DNA of 48,440 bases, taken from NCBI RefSeq assembly GCF_900113655.1, contig NZ_FOQF01000028.1, forward strand, positions 1-48,440, read 5' to 3'. The notes under the pieces were generated by a model, which saw only the letters and a list, made by a program, of their open reading frames with translations, did not search any database and had not been told where the DNA came from. This DNA comes from Pseudobutyrivibrio sp. OR37 (GTDB lineage Bacteria > Bacillota > Clostridia > Lachnospirales > Lachnospiraceae). Positions 27,190 through 35,873 of the stretch are shown here, piece by piece. Numbering within the stretch: position 1 is the stretch's first letter; each line of letters starts with the position of its first letter. Made by a program: the position numbers and the translations under genes.

Positions 27190-27362
27190 ACTCATTACGA
27201 TTCAATCTACTTAGTGACACGAGCGTGAAGCCCAACCTGCTAAAAACGAACGCTGCAACGAGAGGATGGTTATCAGTCTTGCGTTACGGGCGTTATAGCC
27301 CAAGGGTGTCCCCGATAAACCATTTACCCTCTCATTTTAGCTTAATAATGAGGTTGGAAACT
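27190..27362 (-). ncRNA. Probable IS110 bridge RNA region
   Basis: The 220-nt noncoding left end upstream of the recombinase start is the place where IS110-group elements encode their bridge RNA. The minus strand holds several potential stem-loops, for example GGGCTATAACGCCC (rc of about 27289-27302) and GAGAGG...CCTCTC arms (rc of about 27260-27334). I did not fold it in full or assign target- and donor-binding loops. The call rests on position and family knowledge. Confidence 0.5.
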
Positions 27363-27811
27363 GAATGATAAATATTTTTATATATCCAACAATTACATTG
27401 TAGTAGGGTGTCCATCGTGAGGTGGAATCTGAAGGAAGCTGTAGGCAAACTCTCGGTCCGACGGACAGAAATCACATATAAGGCTAGGTTCTGCTTGGTA
27501 AGTCTGCCGAATAAGATGAAGCCGTAAAGTTGCCGTTTGTAGGAATCGAGTAAATGTGGCGGATAGATGAGAGGAAAGAGCGTGCACCTTAAGCGTGGAG
27601 GTCTCACAGAGGTTCCATTAGCCTAGTAACAACGAACTGTGAGAAGTCAGCCGAGCCCATAGTAGTGAAGAAATCTCTGTAATGGAGATGGAGTGAAGGG
27701 GCGAACAATCAATAAGTTTGAGTATGTCTCGTGTTGCAGAAATGACAACATCTGCCGTAACCAATCGGGATAAGGGTGGTCAAATTAAGCGGGGCGGAAA
27801 GGAAAGAACGC

Positions 27812-29095
27812 ATGGACACAAGTAGTCTAATGGAGCAGATACTATCCAGCGATAATCTCAACAGAGCATATCTGCAAGTCGTACGAAATAAAGGTGCAGA
27901 GGGAGTGGACGGAATGAAGTACACAGAACTCAAGGAACATCTTGAAAAGAACGGCGACATCATCAAGGAACAGTTGAGGACAAGAAAGTATAAACCTCAG
28001 CCAGTACGAAGAGTGGAGATACCAAAGCCTGATGGTGGTATCAGAAACCTAGGAGTACCAACAGTAACAGACAGATTCATACAACAATCCATAGCACAGG
28101 TTTTAACACCAATCTATGAGGAACAATTCCATGACCACAGTTATGGATTCAGACCTAATAGATGCGCACAGCAAGCAATCCTAACAGCGCTCGACATGAT
28201 GAATGACGGCAATGATTGGATTGTAGATATTGACTTGGAAAAGTTCTTTGACACAGTAAATCACGATAAACTTATGACCATCATAGGTAGAACTATTAAA
28301 GATGGAGATGTTATTTCTATCGTTAGGAAATACTTGGTCAGTGGAATCATGATTGATGATGAGTACGAGGACTCTATTGTGGGAACACCACAAGGAGGAA
28401 ATCTCTCGCCATTACTGGCGAATATCATGTTGAATGAACTTGATAAGGAGATGGAAAAGCGTGGGCTTAACTTTGTAAGATATGCAGATGACTGTATTAT
28501 CATGGTTGGTAGTGAAATGTCTGCTAATAGAGTCATGAGAAATATCTCTCGATTTATCGAGGAGAAACTAGGTCTCAAGGTCAACATGACCAAGAGTAAA
28601 GTAGATAGACCAAGTGGACTAAAATACCTTGGATTTGGATTCTACTTTGATTCAAGAGCCCATCAGTTCAAGGCAAAACCACATGCGAAATCAGTAGCGA
28701 AGTTTAAGAAGAGAATGAAAGAACTTACACGTCGTAGTTGGGGCGTCAGCAACAGCTATAAAGTGGAGAAACTTAATCAGCTCATCAGAGGATGGATTAA
28801 CTACTTCAAGATAGGTAGTATGAAAACTTTATGTAGGAAGATGGATAAACACATCCGATACAGACTCCGCATGTGCATTTGGAAACACTGGAAAACTCCA
28901 CAGAATCGTGAAAAGAACCTTGTAAAACTTGGAATTGACAGAGATACTGCAAGACGAGTTGCATACACAGGTCATAGAATAGCCTATGTTTGCAACAAGG
29001 GAGCGGTGAATGTAGCAATAAACAACAAGAGACTGGCCTCATTTGGATTAGTCTCAATGTTAGACTATTACACCGAAAGGTGTGTTACTTGTTAA
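27812..29095 (+). CDS. ltrA: Group II intron reverse transcriptase/maturase (class C-like)
   Basis: A 427-aa protein from ATG 27812 (site AAAGGAAAG). The intron-encoded RT blocks appear in order: LNRAYLQVVRNKGAEGVDGM (RT0), VRRVEIPKPDGGIRNLGVPT, RFIQQSIAQVLTPIYEEQFH, YGFRPNRCAQQAI, WIVDIDLEKFFDTVNHD (first catalytic Asp), GTPQGGNLSPLLANIMLNEL, VRYADDCIIMV (catalytic YADD), LKYLGFGF, then the thumb/maturase domain (IRGWINYFKIG, RYRLRMCIWKHWK). There is no HNH endonuclease domain, as in class C introns. It looks intact and may act on related introns in trans even if its own ribozyme is disrupted. Confidence 0.93.
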   Translation: MDTSSLMEQILSSDNLNRAYLQVVRNKGAEGVDGMKYTELKEHLEKNGDIIKEQLRTRKYKPQPVRRVEIPKPDGGIRNLGVPTVTDRFIQQSIAQVLTPIYEEQFHDHSYGFRPNRCAQQAILTALDMMNDGNDWIVDIDLEKFFDTVNHDKLMTIIGRTIKDGDVISIVRKYLVSGIMIDDEYEDSIVGTPQGGNLSPLLANIMLNELDKEMEKRGLNFVRYADDCIIMVGSEMSANRVMRNISRFIEEKLGLKVNMTKSKVDRPSGLKYLGFGFYFDSRAHQFKAKPHAKSVAKFKKRMKELTRRSWGVSNSYKVEKLNQLIRGWINYFKIGSMKTLCRKMDKHIRYRLRMCIWKHWKTPQNREKNLVKLGIDRDTARRVAYTGHRIAYVCNKGAVNVAINNKRLASFGLVSMLDYYTERCVTC

Positions 29096-29103
29096 GTTGA
29101 TTG

Positions 29104-29183
29104 AACCGCCGTGTACCGAACGGTACGCACGGTGGTGTGAGAGGTCGGAAATTCTCAGCAGAGAGAATTTCCTCCTACTCGAT
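29104..29183 (+). ncRNA. Group II intron domains V and VI
   Basis: Domain V: ACCGCCGTG (29105-29113) pairs with CACGGTGGT (29128-29136), then TACC/GGTA around a GAAC tetraloop, with the expected 2-nt bulge (CG, 29126-29127). The catalytic triad reads CGC (29107-29109), as in IIC introns, instead of AGC. Domain VI: GGAAATTCTC (29147-29156) pairs perfectly with GAGAATTTCC (29163-29172). The likely branch A is 29177, seven nt before the proposed 3' end CGAT at 29183. Confidence 0.85.
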
Positions 29184-29196
29184 TTTAAGCTTTATT

Positions 29197-30570
29197 TTAA
29201 TCTACAACACGATCTTCAATTGGAATATATTTTTTATGTGGGCAGACAGTCATGTAAGCAGGTCTCATAATCTTGCCCTTGTGGCAAACCTCTTCCATGC
29301 GGTGCGCACTCCATCCTGCAATACGGGCGATGGCAAATATTGGAGTAAACAGTTCTCCTGGAATGCCAAGCATCTGATAAACAAAGCCAGAATAGAAATC
29401 CACGTTTGGTGAAACACCCTTATAAATCTTGCGCTCCTCAGCGATAATCTTTGGAGCAAGCTTTGCTACCAATTCATAGAGGTTGTATTCCTTTTCCATT
29501 CCCTTTTCAACCGCAAGCTTTTCTACAAAGGAGTGGAAGGTAATGGCACGAGGATCTGATATTGAATAAATAGCATGTCCCATACCGTAGATAAGCCCTG
29601 CTTTATCGAAGGCTTCACCATGAAGTAAGGCTCTAAGATATGTGCCAACCTCTTCTTCGTCAGTCCAGTCATTAAGGTGGGCCTTCATATCTTCAAACAT
29701 ACGAACAACCTTGATATTGGCACCACCGTGCTTAGGTCCCTTAAGTGAGCCTAAAGCTGCGGCAATAGCAGCGTAGGTATCTGTACCTGAAGATGAAACT
29801 AGGTGAGTGGTGAAGGTAGAGTTGTTACCACCACCGTGCTCCATATGAAGGATTAAAGCTACGTCTAAAAGCTTTGCCTCAAGAGGAGTAAATTTACTGT
29901 CTGGTCTTAAGCAATGCAAAATGTTTTCTGCTGTAGAATAATCAGGTCTAGGCTGATGAATGATGAGTGAAGCATCATTATAGTAATAATCGTAAGCAGC
30001 ATAACTATATACAGAAAGCAGAGGAAAGCTGGCAATGAGCTGAAGGCACTGTCTAAGTACGTTTGGCTCTGATGTATCATCTGCTCTGTCATCATTTGAA
30101 TATAGTGCAAGAACTGATCTTGCAAGAGAGTTCATCATATCCTTAGATGGACTCTTCATAATCATATCTCTAACGAAGTTTGGTGGAAGAGAGCGATAGC
30201 TTGCCAAAAGAGCTTTGAATTCTTCAAGCTGTTCTTCGGTAGGGAGACTGCCAAATAATAATAGGTAAGTACATTCTTCAAATCCAAAATGCTGTTCTAA
30301 AGGAATGTTTCTAACTAAATCCTGAACATTGTAGCCTCTATAAAAAAGCTGACCGTCGCAAGGCACTTCCTTGCCGTCAACAAATTTCTTTGAATTAACC
30401 TCTGAAATTTCAGTGATACCAACAAGAACACCTTTACCGTTAAGGTCACGTAAGCCACGTTTTACATCATAGGTGGTGTATAATTCCGGATCTATGTATG
30501 AGGATTTCTTGGAAAGCTCCGCAAGCTTTTCCAGCTCTGGAGTGATTTCGCTGAAGTTTTCGATTGCCAT
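29197..30570 (-). CDS. gltA: Citrate synthase
   Basis: A 457-aa protein with an AAAGGAGG site. It condenses oxaloacetate and acetyl-CoA to citrate, here most likely to feed 2-oxoglutarate and glutamate synthesis. Motifs are HMEHGGGNNSTFTTHLVSSS (with catalytic-type His), GSLKGPKHGGANIKVV and GMGHAIYSISDPRA, followed by YSGFVYQMLGIPGELFTPIF and ARIAGWSAHRMEE. An N-terminal extension of about 40 residues (ITPELEKLAELSKKSSYIDP) is typical of clostridial citrate synthases. It is divergent from pckA. Its stop lies only 13 nt from the 3' end of the group II intron, so its transcript reads into the intron in antisense. Confidence 0.95.
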   Translation of the reverse strand: MAIENFSEITPELEKLAELSKKSSYIDPELYTTYDVKRGLRDLNGKGVLVGITEISEVNSKKFVDGKEVPCDGQLFYRGYNVQDLVRNIPLEQHFGFEECTYLLLFGSLPTEEQLEEFKALLASYRSLPPNFVRDMIMKSPSKDMMNSLARSVLALYSNDDRADDTSEPNVLRQCLQLIASFPLLSVYSYAAYDYYYNDASLIIHQPRPDYSTAENILHCLRPDSKFTPLEAKLLDVALILHMEHGGGNNSTFTTHLVSSSGTDTYAAIAAALGSLKGPKHGGANIKVVRMFEDMKAHLNDWTDEEEVGTYLRALLHGEAFDKAGLIYGMGHAIYSISDPRAITFHSFVEKLAVEKGMEKEYNLYELVAKLAPKIIAEERKIYKGVSPNVDFYSGFVYQMLGIPGELFTPIFAIARIAGWSAHRMEEVCHKGKIMRPAYMTVCPHKKYIPIEDRVVD

Positions 30571-30691
30571 AACAAATTTCCTCCTTTAACACACTAAAGT
30601 GATTTAATGTATGTTACCATAAACAGTGTAATTGCACAAGTTTTATAGATTATTATTGTATAAATGTGAAAACAATTTTTTATTTAAATGA

Positions 30692-30720
30692 TTGACTTTA
30701 AAATGTCGAAAAATTAAAAT
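30692..30720 (+). promoter_or_regulatory. Probable pckA promoter
   Basis: TTGACT (30692-30697) and TAAAAT (30715-30720) have the ideal 17-nt spacing. This predicts an untranslated leader of about 80 nt before pckA. It lies in the 235-bp region shared with the divergent gltA. Confidence 0.6.
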
Positions 30721-30805
30721 GATACTTAGCGAAAATTAGTTTATACTACCAAATGTGGATTAGAGTGAACTAATAAATAAAAATAGAAAAGTGAGGTATG
30801 ACAAG

Positions 30806-32419
30806 ATGGCTAATGTTGATTTAACTAAGTATGGCATCACAGGAACAACTAGTATTGTACACAATCCTTCTTATGAGGATCTCTACAAGGCAGAGATGAA
30901 TCCTTCATTAGAGGGTTATGAGAAAGGTAAAGAGACAGAGCTTGGTGCTGTTAATGTTATGACAGGTATCTACACAGGTCGTTCACCTAAGGATAAGTTT
31001 ATCGTAGTTGATAAGAATTCTGAGAACACAGTATGGTGGACTTCTGAGGAGTATCCAAACGATAACCACAGAATGAGTGAAGAAACATGGGCAGCAGTTA
31101 AGGAAATCGCTAAGAAAGAGCTTTCAAACAAAGATCTTTTTGTAGTAGATGCATTCTGCGGTGCCAACAAGGACAGCCGTATGGCAGTTCGTTTCATCGT
31201 TGAGGTTGCTTGGCAGGCTCACTTTGTTGAAAATATGTTTATTAAGCCTACAGCTGAAGAGCTTGCAAACTTCGAGCCAGATTTCGTAGTTTACAATGCA
31301 TCAAAGGCTAAGGTAGAAAACTACAAGGAGCTCGGTCTTAACTCTGAGACTTGCGTAGCTTTCAATATCACATCTCGCGAGCAGGTTATCATCAATACAT
31401 GGTACGGCGGAGAGATGAAGAAGGGTATGTTCTCTATGATGAACTACTTCCTTCCACTTAAGGGTATGGCTTCAATGCACTGCTCAGCTAACTGCGATAT
31501 GGATGGAAAGCACACAGCAATCTTCTTTGGTCTTTCTGGAACAGGTAAGACTACACTTTCTACAGATCCAAAGCGTCGTCTTATCGGTGATGATGAGCAC
31601 GGCTGGGATGATAACGGCGTATTCAACTTCGAAGGTGGTTGCTACGCAAAGGTTATCGGTCTTGATAAGGAATCTGAGCCAGATATCTACAATGCAATCA
31701 AGAGAGATGCTCTTCTTGAGAACGTAACAGTAGCTGATGATGGCAAGATTGATTTTGATGACAAGAGCGTTACAGAGAACACTCGTGTATCTTACCCAAT
31801 CGAACACATCAACAACATTGCAGCTGAAGTAAATAAGGTTTCTGCTGGTCCTGATGCTGAAAACGTAATCTTCCTTTCAGCTGATGCATTCGGAGTACTT
31901 CCTCCAGTATCAATCCTTACACCAGAGCAGACAAAGTACTACTTCCTTTCTGGTTTCACAGCTAAGCTTGCTGGTACAGAAAGAGGTATCACAGAGCCTA
32001 CACCTACATTCTCTGCTTGCTTCGGTCAGGCATTCCTTGAGCTTCATCCTACAAAGTACGCTGAGGAGCTTGTTAAGAAGATGGAGAAGTCTGGAGCAAA
32101 GGCTTACCTTGTTAACACAGGATGGAACGGAACTGGAAAGAGAATCACAATTAAGGATACAAGAGGTATCATCGATGCTATCCTTTCTGGCGATATCAAG
32201 AAGGCTCCTACAAAGACAATTCCTATGTTCAACTTCGAAGTTCCTACAGAGCTTCCAGGCGTAGATCCTAAGATTCTTGATCCTAGAGATACATATGCTA
32301 ACGCTTCTGAGTGGGAAGAGAAGGCAAAGGATCTTGCTGCTAGATTCAACAAGAACTTTGTTAAGTACACTACAAACGAAGCTGGTAAGGCACTTGTTTC
32401 TGCAGGTCCACAGTTATAA
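30806..32419 (+). CDS. pckA: ATP-dependent phosphoenolpyruvate carboxykinase
   Basis: A 537-aa protein of standard length. ATG 30806 is favoured by GTGAGG at 30791-30796; an in-frame GTG at 30791 overlaps that site. It interconverts oxaloacetate and PEP. In anaerobes such as rumen clostridia it can also run toward oxaloacetate by fixing CO2. Visible elements are [15 protein letters not shown], the P-loop [16 protein letters not shown] (GLSGTGKT at 242-249), [20 protein letters not shown] and [14 protein letters not shown]. Codon bias suggests high expression. A noncoding RNA gene follows it. Confidence 0.97.
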   Translation: MANVDLTKYGITGTTSIVHNPSYEDLYKAEMNPSLEGYEKGKETELGAVNVMTGIYTGRSPKDKFIVVDKNSENTVWWTSEEYPNDNHRMSEETWAAVKEIAKKELSNKDLFVVDAFCGANKDSRMAVRFIVEVAWQAHFVENMFIKPTAEELANFEPDFVVYNASKAKVENYKELGLNSETCVAFNITSREQVIINTWYGGEMKKGMFSMMNYFLPLKGMASMHCSANCDMDGKHTAIFFGLSGTGKTTLSTDPKRRLIGDDEHGWDDNGVFNFEGGCYAKVIGLDKESEPDIYNAIKRDALLENVTVADDGKIDFDDKSVTENTRVSYPIEHINNIAAEVNKVSAGPDAENVIFLSADAFGVLPPVSILTPEQTKYYFLSGFTAKLAGTERGITEPTPTFSACFGQAFLELHPTKYAEELVKKMEKSGAKAYLVNTGWNGTGKRITIKDTRGIIDAILSGDIKKAPTKTIPMFNFEVPTELPGVDPKILDPRDTYANASEWEEKAKDLAARFNKNFVKYTTNEAGKALVSAGPQL

Positions 32420-32494
32420 AAGAGAATGATGAGTCAGGTTTTTGTTTGTTTATAACACAAATAAGGAAAATCTGTGAAAAATTCGTTCTTTATT

Positions 32495-32520
32495 TTGACA
32501 CAAATTTGTTGTACTATAAT
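32495..32520 (+). promoter_or_regulatory. Probable promoter of the 6S-like RNA
   Basis: TTGACA (32495-32500) and TATAAT (32515-32520) are perfect hexamers but only 14 nt apart. A TTTTGA two bases further upstream would give 16 nt. TATAAT places the RNA start near 32527. Confidence 0.6.
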
Positions 32521-32539
32521 TGCAGGTAGTAAACATACC

Positions 32540-32740
32540 GAATGTTAACCTAACCTGGGATGTACGATTTAACTTATCCTTTTTGAACCTACATTTACTT
32601 TAAATGGAATGCTTACATTTCTAATTGGCTGTCAGGCCTCCATTGCGCAGGGGAAGGCAAAAAATTAGTTGCGGCGATCCACCTAGCTAGAGCTAGGAGT
32701 CAATTGATAGGCCCGGCACCTCCGGGTTAGGTTTTGAATG
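32540..32740 (+). ncRNA. ssrS: Probable 6S RNA
   Basis: A roughly 190-200-nt noncoding stretch whose ends pair: AACCTAACCTGG (32547-32558) with CCGGGTTAGGTT (32722-32733), a 12-bp closing stem with one G-U. Inside, CCTTTTTGAACC resembles the TTTTGAACC segment of the Bacillus 6S RNA, and AAGGCAAAAAATTAG followed by GCGGCGATCCACC resembles the conserved 3' half. 6S RNA mimics an open promoter and binds the housekeeping RNA polymerase. It has its own promoter and a terminator. It lacks SRP RNA, tmRNA or RNase P signatures. I compared it from memory only. Confidence 0.7.
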
Positions 32741-32749
32741 AAAGTAGTG

Positions 32750-32777
32750 GCGGCTATGCGTTGCATAGTCGCTTTTT
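32750..32777 (+). terminator. Rho-independent terminator after the 6S-like RNA
   Basis: GCGGCTATGC (32750-32759), GTT and GCATAGTCGC (32763-32772) form a 10-bp stem with one G-T pair, followed by five T. It lies 34 nt before the next start codon. Confidence 0.85.
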
Positions 32778-32811
32778 CTTTGCTAAAATTGGGGATTGAG
32801 GAGATAAAATT

Positions 32812-33654
32812 ATGTGGACATTCTTAGGCTATGGAAAAACTTATTTAGATAAATGCGGAAGAGATAACATCGGGGCTTATGCTGCACAGACTGCATATTT
32901 TATGATTATGTCAGCTATTCCGGTAATGATGCTTCTTGTTTGGGCAGCAGGCTATGTGCCTTCTATAAATGAGTACATGAACGAACTTATTTATGATGTT
33001 CTTCCAGATACTTTCTCCCCATATATAGTTAGGTTTATGGGGCTTATTACCCAGGCATCAGTTGGAATGATTTCTATCTCGATTATCATGGCTATCTGGG
33101 CATCTGGGAAAGCCTTCCAGAATCTTATGGTAGGCCTTAATCAGGTTAACAAAATCGAAGAGACTAGAAACTGGTTCTTAAGAAGATTCAAAGCAATCTT
33201 TTATACACTGGTATTACTTTTAGTTATCATCGTTATTATGCTGATGCTTGTATTTACTCAAAAGCTACAGTACTATGCCGACAATTATTATGGTTTATTG
33301 GCTTATGTCGTTGGTATCAGGCCTTTGTTTAGAGGAATATTTGTATTCATATTCCTTGTTATCGTATTTACGTTTTTGTTTACCGTACTTCCAAATAAAA
33401 ATCTTACCTTTTTCAGTCAATTACCTGGCGGCTTCTTATGTGCTGCCAGCTGGTATATTTTTAGTTTGATTCTTGCAATATGGGTAAAGATTTTTAACAC
33501 CTATTCAATGTACGGAGCCTTTGCCACCATGATGATGTTCATGTTTTGGCTTTACTTCTGTATGTATTTCATGCTTATGGCAGCAGAGGCTAATGTATTT
33601 TTTGAGCAAGCCTTCGGCATGGCATGGCAGAAATTTATACAAAGATTCAAATAG
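32812..33654 (+). CDS. YihY/BrkB-family inner membrane protein
   Basis: A 280-aa protein with about six membrane segments. The family pattern is seen in DNIGAYAAQTAYFMIMSAIP near the N-terminus, WASGKAFQNLMVGLNQV in the middle and YGAFATMMMFMFWLYFCMYF near the end. The family was once called ribonuclease BN, but that activity belongs to another protein. Its real function is not established; transport across the membrane is the usual suggestion. A GAGGAG site precedes ATG 32812. The gene is separated from queA by 94 nt. Confidence 0.88.
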   Translation: MWTFLGYGKTYLDKCGRDNIGAYAAQTAYFMIMSAIPVMMLLVWAAGYVPSINEYMNELIYDVLPDTFSPYIVRFMGLITQASVGMISISIIMAIWASGKAFQNLMVGLNQVNKIEETRNWFLRRFKAIFYTLVLLLVIIVIMLMLVFTQKLQYYADNYYGLLAYVVGIRPLFRGIFVFIFLVIVFTFLFTVLPNKNLTFFSQLPGGFLCAASWYIFSLILAIWVKIFNTYSMYGAFATMMMFMFWLYFCMYFMLMAAEANVFFEQAFGMAWQKFIQRFK

Positions 33655-33748
33655 AAACATCATATAAAGTGGACTGATAATAATTAGTGTGCTACACTAT
33701 GGAGAGCCGATTATTGCGGAATATTGTTTATAATTAGAAAGAAGTTTT

Positions 33749-34780
33749 ATGTTAGTTAAGGATTTTGATTACGAGCTTCCTGAAGAACTCATCGCTCAGG
33801 ACCCTCTTGAAAAAAGAAGTAATTCAAGACTTATGGTTTTGGATAAAAACACAGGTGAGACAATTCATAAACATTTCTATGACATCAAGGAATATCTTAA
33901 GCCAGGCGATTGCCTGGTTATCAACAACACTAAGGTTATTCCAGCCAGATTGTATGGTGCCAGAGTTGGAACTGGCGGTAAGGTTGAAATTCTTCTCTTA
34001 AGAAGAATCAGCGACAACCAGTGGGAATGTCTGGTTAAGCCTGGCAAAAAGGCTCGTCCTGGTATGGAAATATCCTTTGGCGATGGTCTTTTAATGGGTA
34101 AAATCGTTGATATTGTTGATGAAGGAAACAGAATTATCGAGTTTAGCTACGAAGGAATTTTCGAAGAAATTCTTGATAAGCTGGGCGAAATGCCACTTCC
34201 ACCATATATCACTCATAAGCTTCAGGACAGAGATAGATACCAGACTGTTTATGCTAAATATGATGGTTCGGCCGCAGCACCAACTGCCGGCTTACACTTT
34301 ACACCAGAGCTTCTTGAAGAAGTTAAGGCTATGGGTGTTAGAATCGCAGAGGTTACTCTTCATGTAGGTCTAGGCACCTTTAGACCTGTTAAGGAGGAAG
34401 AGGTTTTAGACCACCACATGCATGCAGAATATTACATCCTCAATCAAGAGGCTTGCGATATTATAAATGAAACAAAGGCTAATGGCGGCAGAGTTATTTC
34501 GGTTGGAACCACAAGTACACGTACCCTTGAATCTGCAGCAGAGCCAGGAAAGCCACTAGTTCCAAAGAGTGGATGGACTCAGATTTTCATCTACCCAGGA
34601 TATGAGTTTAAGGTAATTGATGGACTTATTACTAATTTCCATCTTCCACAGTCAACTCTTATCATGCTTGTATCTGCACTTGCAGGTAGAGAGCATGTGC
34701 TTGCAGCCTATGAAGAGGCAGTTAGAGAAAAATACAGATTCTTCTCCTTTGGAGATGCAATGCTGATTACAGAATTATAG
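33749..34780 (+). CDS. queA: tRNA preQ1(34) S-adenosylmethionine ribosyltransferase-isomerase
   Basis: A 343-aa protein. It transfers and isomerises the ribosyl part of SAM onto preQ1 at the wobble base of Asp, Asn, His and Tyr tRNAs to give epoxyqueuosine. Diagnostic segments are [18 protein letters not shown] at the start, [49 protein letters not shown] and [20 protein letters not shown]. No tgt or preQ1 synthesis gene is nearby in the window. It is followed by pheS after 22 nt. Confidence 0.96.
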   Translation: MLVKDFDYELPEELIAQDPLEKRSNSRLMVLDKNTGETIHKHFYDIKEYLKPGDCLVINNTKVIPARLYGARVGTGGKVEILLLRRISDNQWECLVKPGKKARPGMEISFGDGLLMGKIVDIVDEGNRIIEFSYEGIFEEILDKLGEMPLPPYITHKLQDRDRYQTVYAKYDGSAAAPTAGLHFTPELLEEVKAMGVRIAEVTLHVGLGTFRPVKEEEVLDHHMHAEYYILNQEACDIINETKANGGRVISVGTTSTRTLESAAEPGKPLVPKSGWTQIFIYPGYEFKVIDGLITNFHLPQSTLIMLVSALAGREHVLAAYEEAVREKYRFFSFGDAMLITEL

Positions 34781-34802
34781 ATTTATGTTTAGGGAGGAAG
34801 CC

Positions 34803-35858
34803 ATGATAGATATTATATCTGAATTGAGCGCCAAGTTTGAAACAGAGCTTTCTAATATTAAAAATTCAGAAGAGCTTGAAAATATCCGTGTTTCATACTT
34901 AGGCAAAAAAGGTAGCGTTACAGCTGCAATGAAGGAAATGGGCAAGCTTTCTGTTGAAGAAAAGAAAGAATTTGGCCAAAAGATTAATGTACTTAAGAAC
35001 TCTGTTGCTGAGAAAATTGCTGCAAAGAAAGAAGAGATTGCAGCTTTAGAGCTTCAGAAGGAAATCGATAAGGTTCCTGAGTTTGATATGTCTCTCCCAG
35101 AGCATTTTGATCAGGGTAGCTATCATCCTATTACACTTGTTCAGCGTCAGTGCGAGACTATCTTTAAGTCAATGGGCTTTACAGTAGAGGATTACAGTGA
35201 AGTTGTTACTGATTACGAATGCTTTGAAGCAGTTAATATCCCTAAATATCACCCAGCTCGTGATATGCAGGATACATATTATCTTGAAAATGGACAGCTT
35301 CTTAAGTCTCAGACTACAGCTGCTCAGAATGCTATTTACAAGAAATATCGTAAGCAGTTACTTGAGAATGGTACACCTATTAAGGCTATCTTCCCAGGAC
35401 GTTGCTTCAGAAACGAAGCTACAGATGCATGTCATGAAAACACATTCTTCCAGATGGAAGGTGTTATGGTTGGCAAGGATATCTCTATTTCAAACCTTAT
35501 CTACTTCATGAAGACTATGCTTTCAGAAGTATTTAGACGTGATATTAAGGTACGACTTCGTCCAGGTTTCTTCCCATTTGTGGAGCCAGGCTTTGAGCTT
35601 GATATCAACTGCCTTAACTGCGGTGGTAAGGGATGCCCATCTTGCAAGCATTCAGGATGGCTTGAGCTTTGCCCATGTGGTATGGTTCATCCAAAGGTTC
35701 TTGAAGAGGGCGGTATCGATCCTGATAAATACACAGGCTTCGCTTTCGGACTTGGTCTTACAAGACTTGCAATGATGAAATACGGAATTAAAGACATTCG
35801 TGACCTGAACAGCGGTAATCTTTCAAGCTTAGCTCAGTTCACTGATGATGAGCAATAA
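34803..35858 (+). CDS. pheS: Phenylalanyl-tRNA synthetase alpha subunit
   Basis: A 351-aa protein. ATG 34803 is used because AGGGAGG lies 6 nt upstream; an in-frame ATG at 34785 precedes that site. The N-terminal coiled coil (residues 1-90) contacts tRNA-Phe. The catalytic class II core has ARDMQDTYY (motif 2 region), PGRCFRNEATDACHENTFFQ, PFVEPGFELDINC and the motif 3 stretch GFAFGLGLTRLAMMKYGI. A four-cysteine zinc-finger-like insert, CLNCGGKGCPSCKHSG, is found in many Firmicute PheS proteins. It works as an alpha2-beta2 complex with PheT, encoded 15 nt downstream. Confidence 0.97.
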   Translation: MIDIISELSAKFETELSNIKNSEELENIRVSYLGKKGSVTAAMKEMGKLSVEEKKEFGQKINVLKNSVAEKIAAKKEEIAALELQKEIDKVPEFDMSLPEHFDQGSYHPITLVQRQCETIFKSMGFTVEDYSEVVTDYECFEAVNIPKYHPARDMQDTYYLENGQLLKSQTTAAQNAIYKKYRKQLLENGTPIKAIFPGRCFRNEATDACHENTFFQMEGVMVGKDISISNLIYFMKTMLSEVFRRDIKVRLRPGFFPFVEPGFELDINCLNCGGKGCPSCKHSGWLELCPCGMVHPKVLEEGGIDPDKYTGFAFGLGLTRLAMMKYGIKDIRDLNSGNLSSLAQFTDDEQ

Positions 35859-35873
35859 GGGAGGACTAAAATC

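Larger units (their letters stand above)
25853..27365 (-). mobile_element. IS110-family insertion sequence (about 1.5 kb)
   Basis: A DEDD recombinase gene on the minus strand is followed by about 90 nt of noncoding DNA and preceded by about 220 nt, the layout of the IS110 group (long left end upstream of the gene). The borders are inferred from the 10-mer TGATAAATAT, present at 25843-25852 and 27366-27375. Intron-like sequence resumes outside both copies. No terminal inverted repeats were found, as expected for the IS110 group. The exact ends within the repeated 10-mers cannot be set. Confidence 0.7.
24114..29183 (+). mobile_element. Group IIC-like intron interrupted by IS4 and IS110 elements
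   Basis: The intron 5' part (GCGCGCC/GGCGCGC hairpin, TCTAACG) continues after the IS4 element with GGTGAAAGTCCC and typical domain I sequence, and after the IS110 element with the rest of the ribozyme, the maturase gene and domains V and VI. Removing both insertions leaves about 1.9 kb, the normal size of an ORF-bearing bacterial group II intron. Class C is inferred from three points: the CGC catalytic triad in domain V, a maturase without an endonuclease domain, and placement right after a terminator stem. The 5' end is uncertain by about 10 nt because no standard GUGYG start is visible; the 3' end is set by domain VI. Confidence 0.75.

Noticed and set aside
32540-32740. SRP RNA, tmRNA or RNase P RNA
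   Set aside because: The hallmark segments of those RNAs are missing, while the closing stem and internal motifs fit 6S RNA.
34781-34802. T-box leader for pheS
   Set aside because: Only 22 nt separate queA and pheS; no T-box consensus was seen upstream of queA either.
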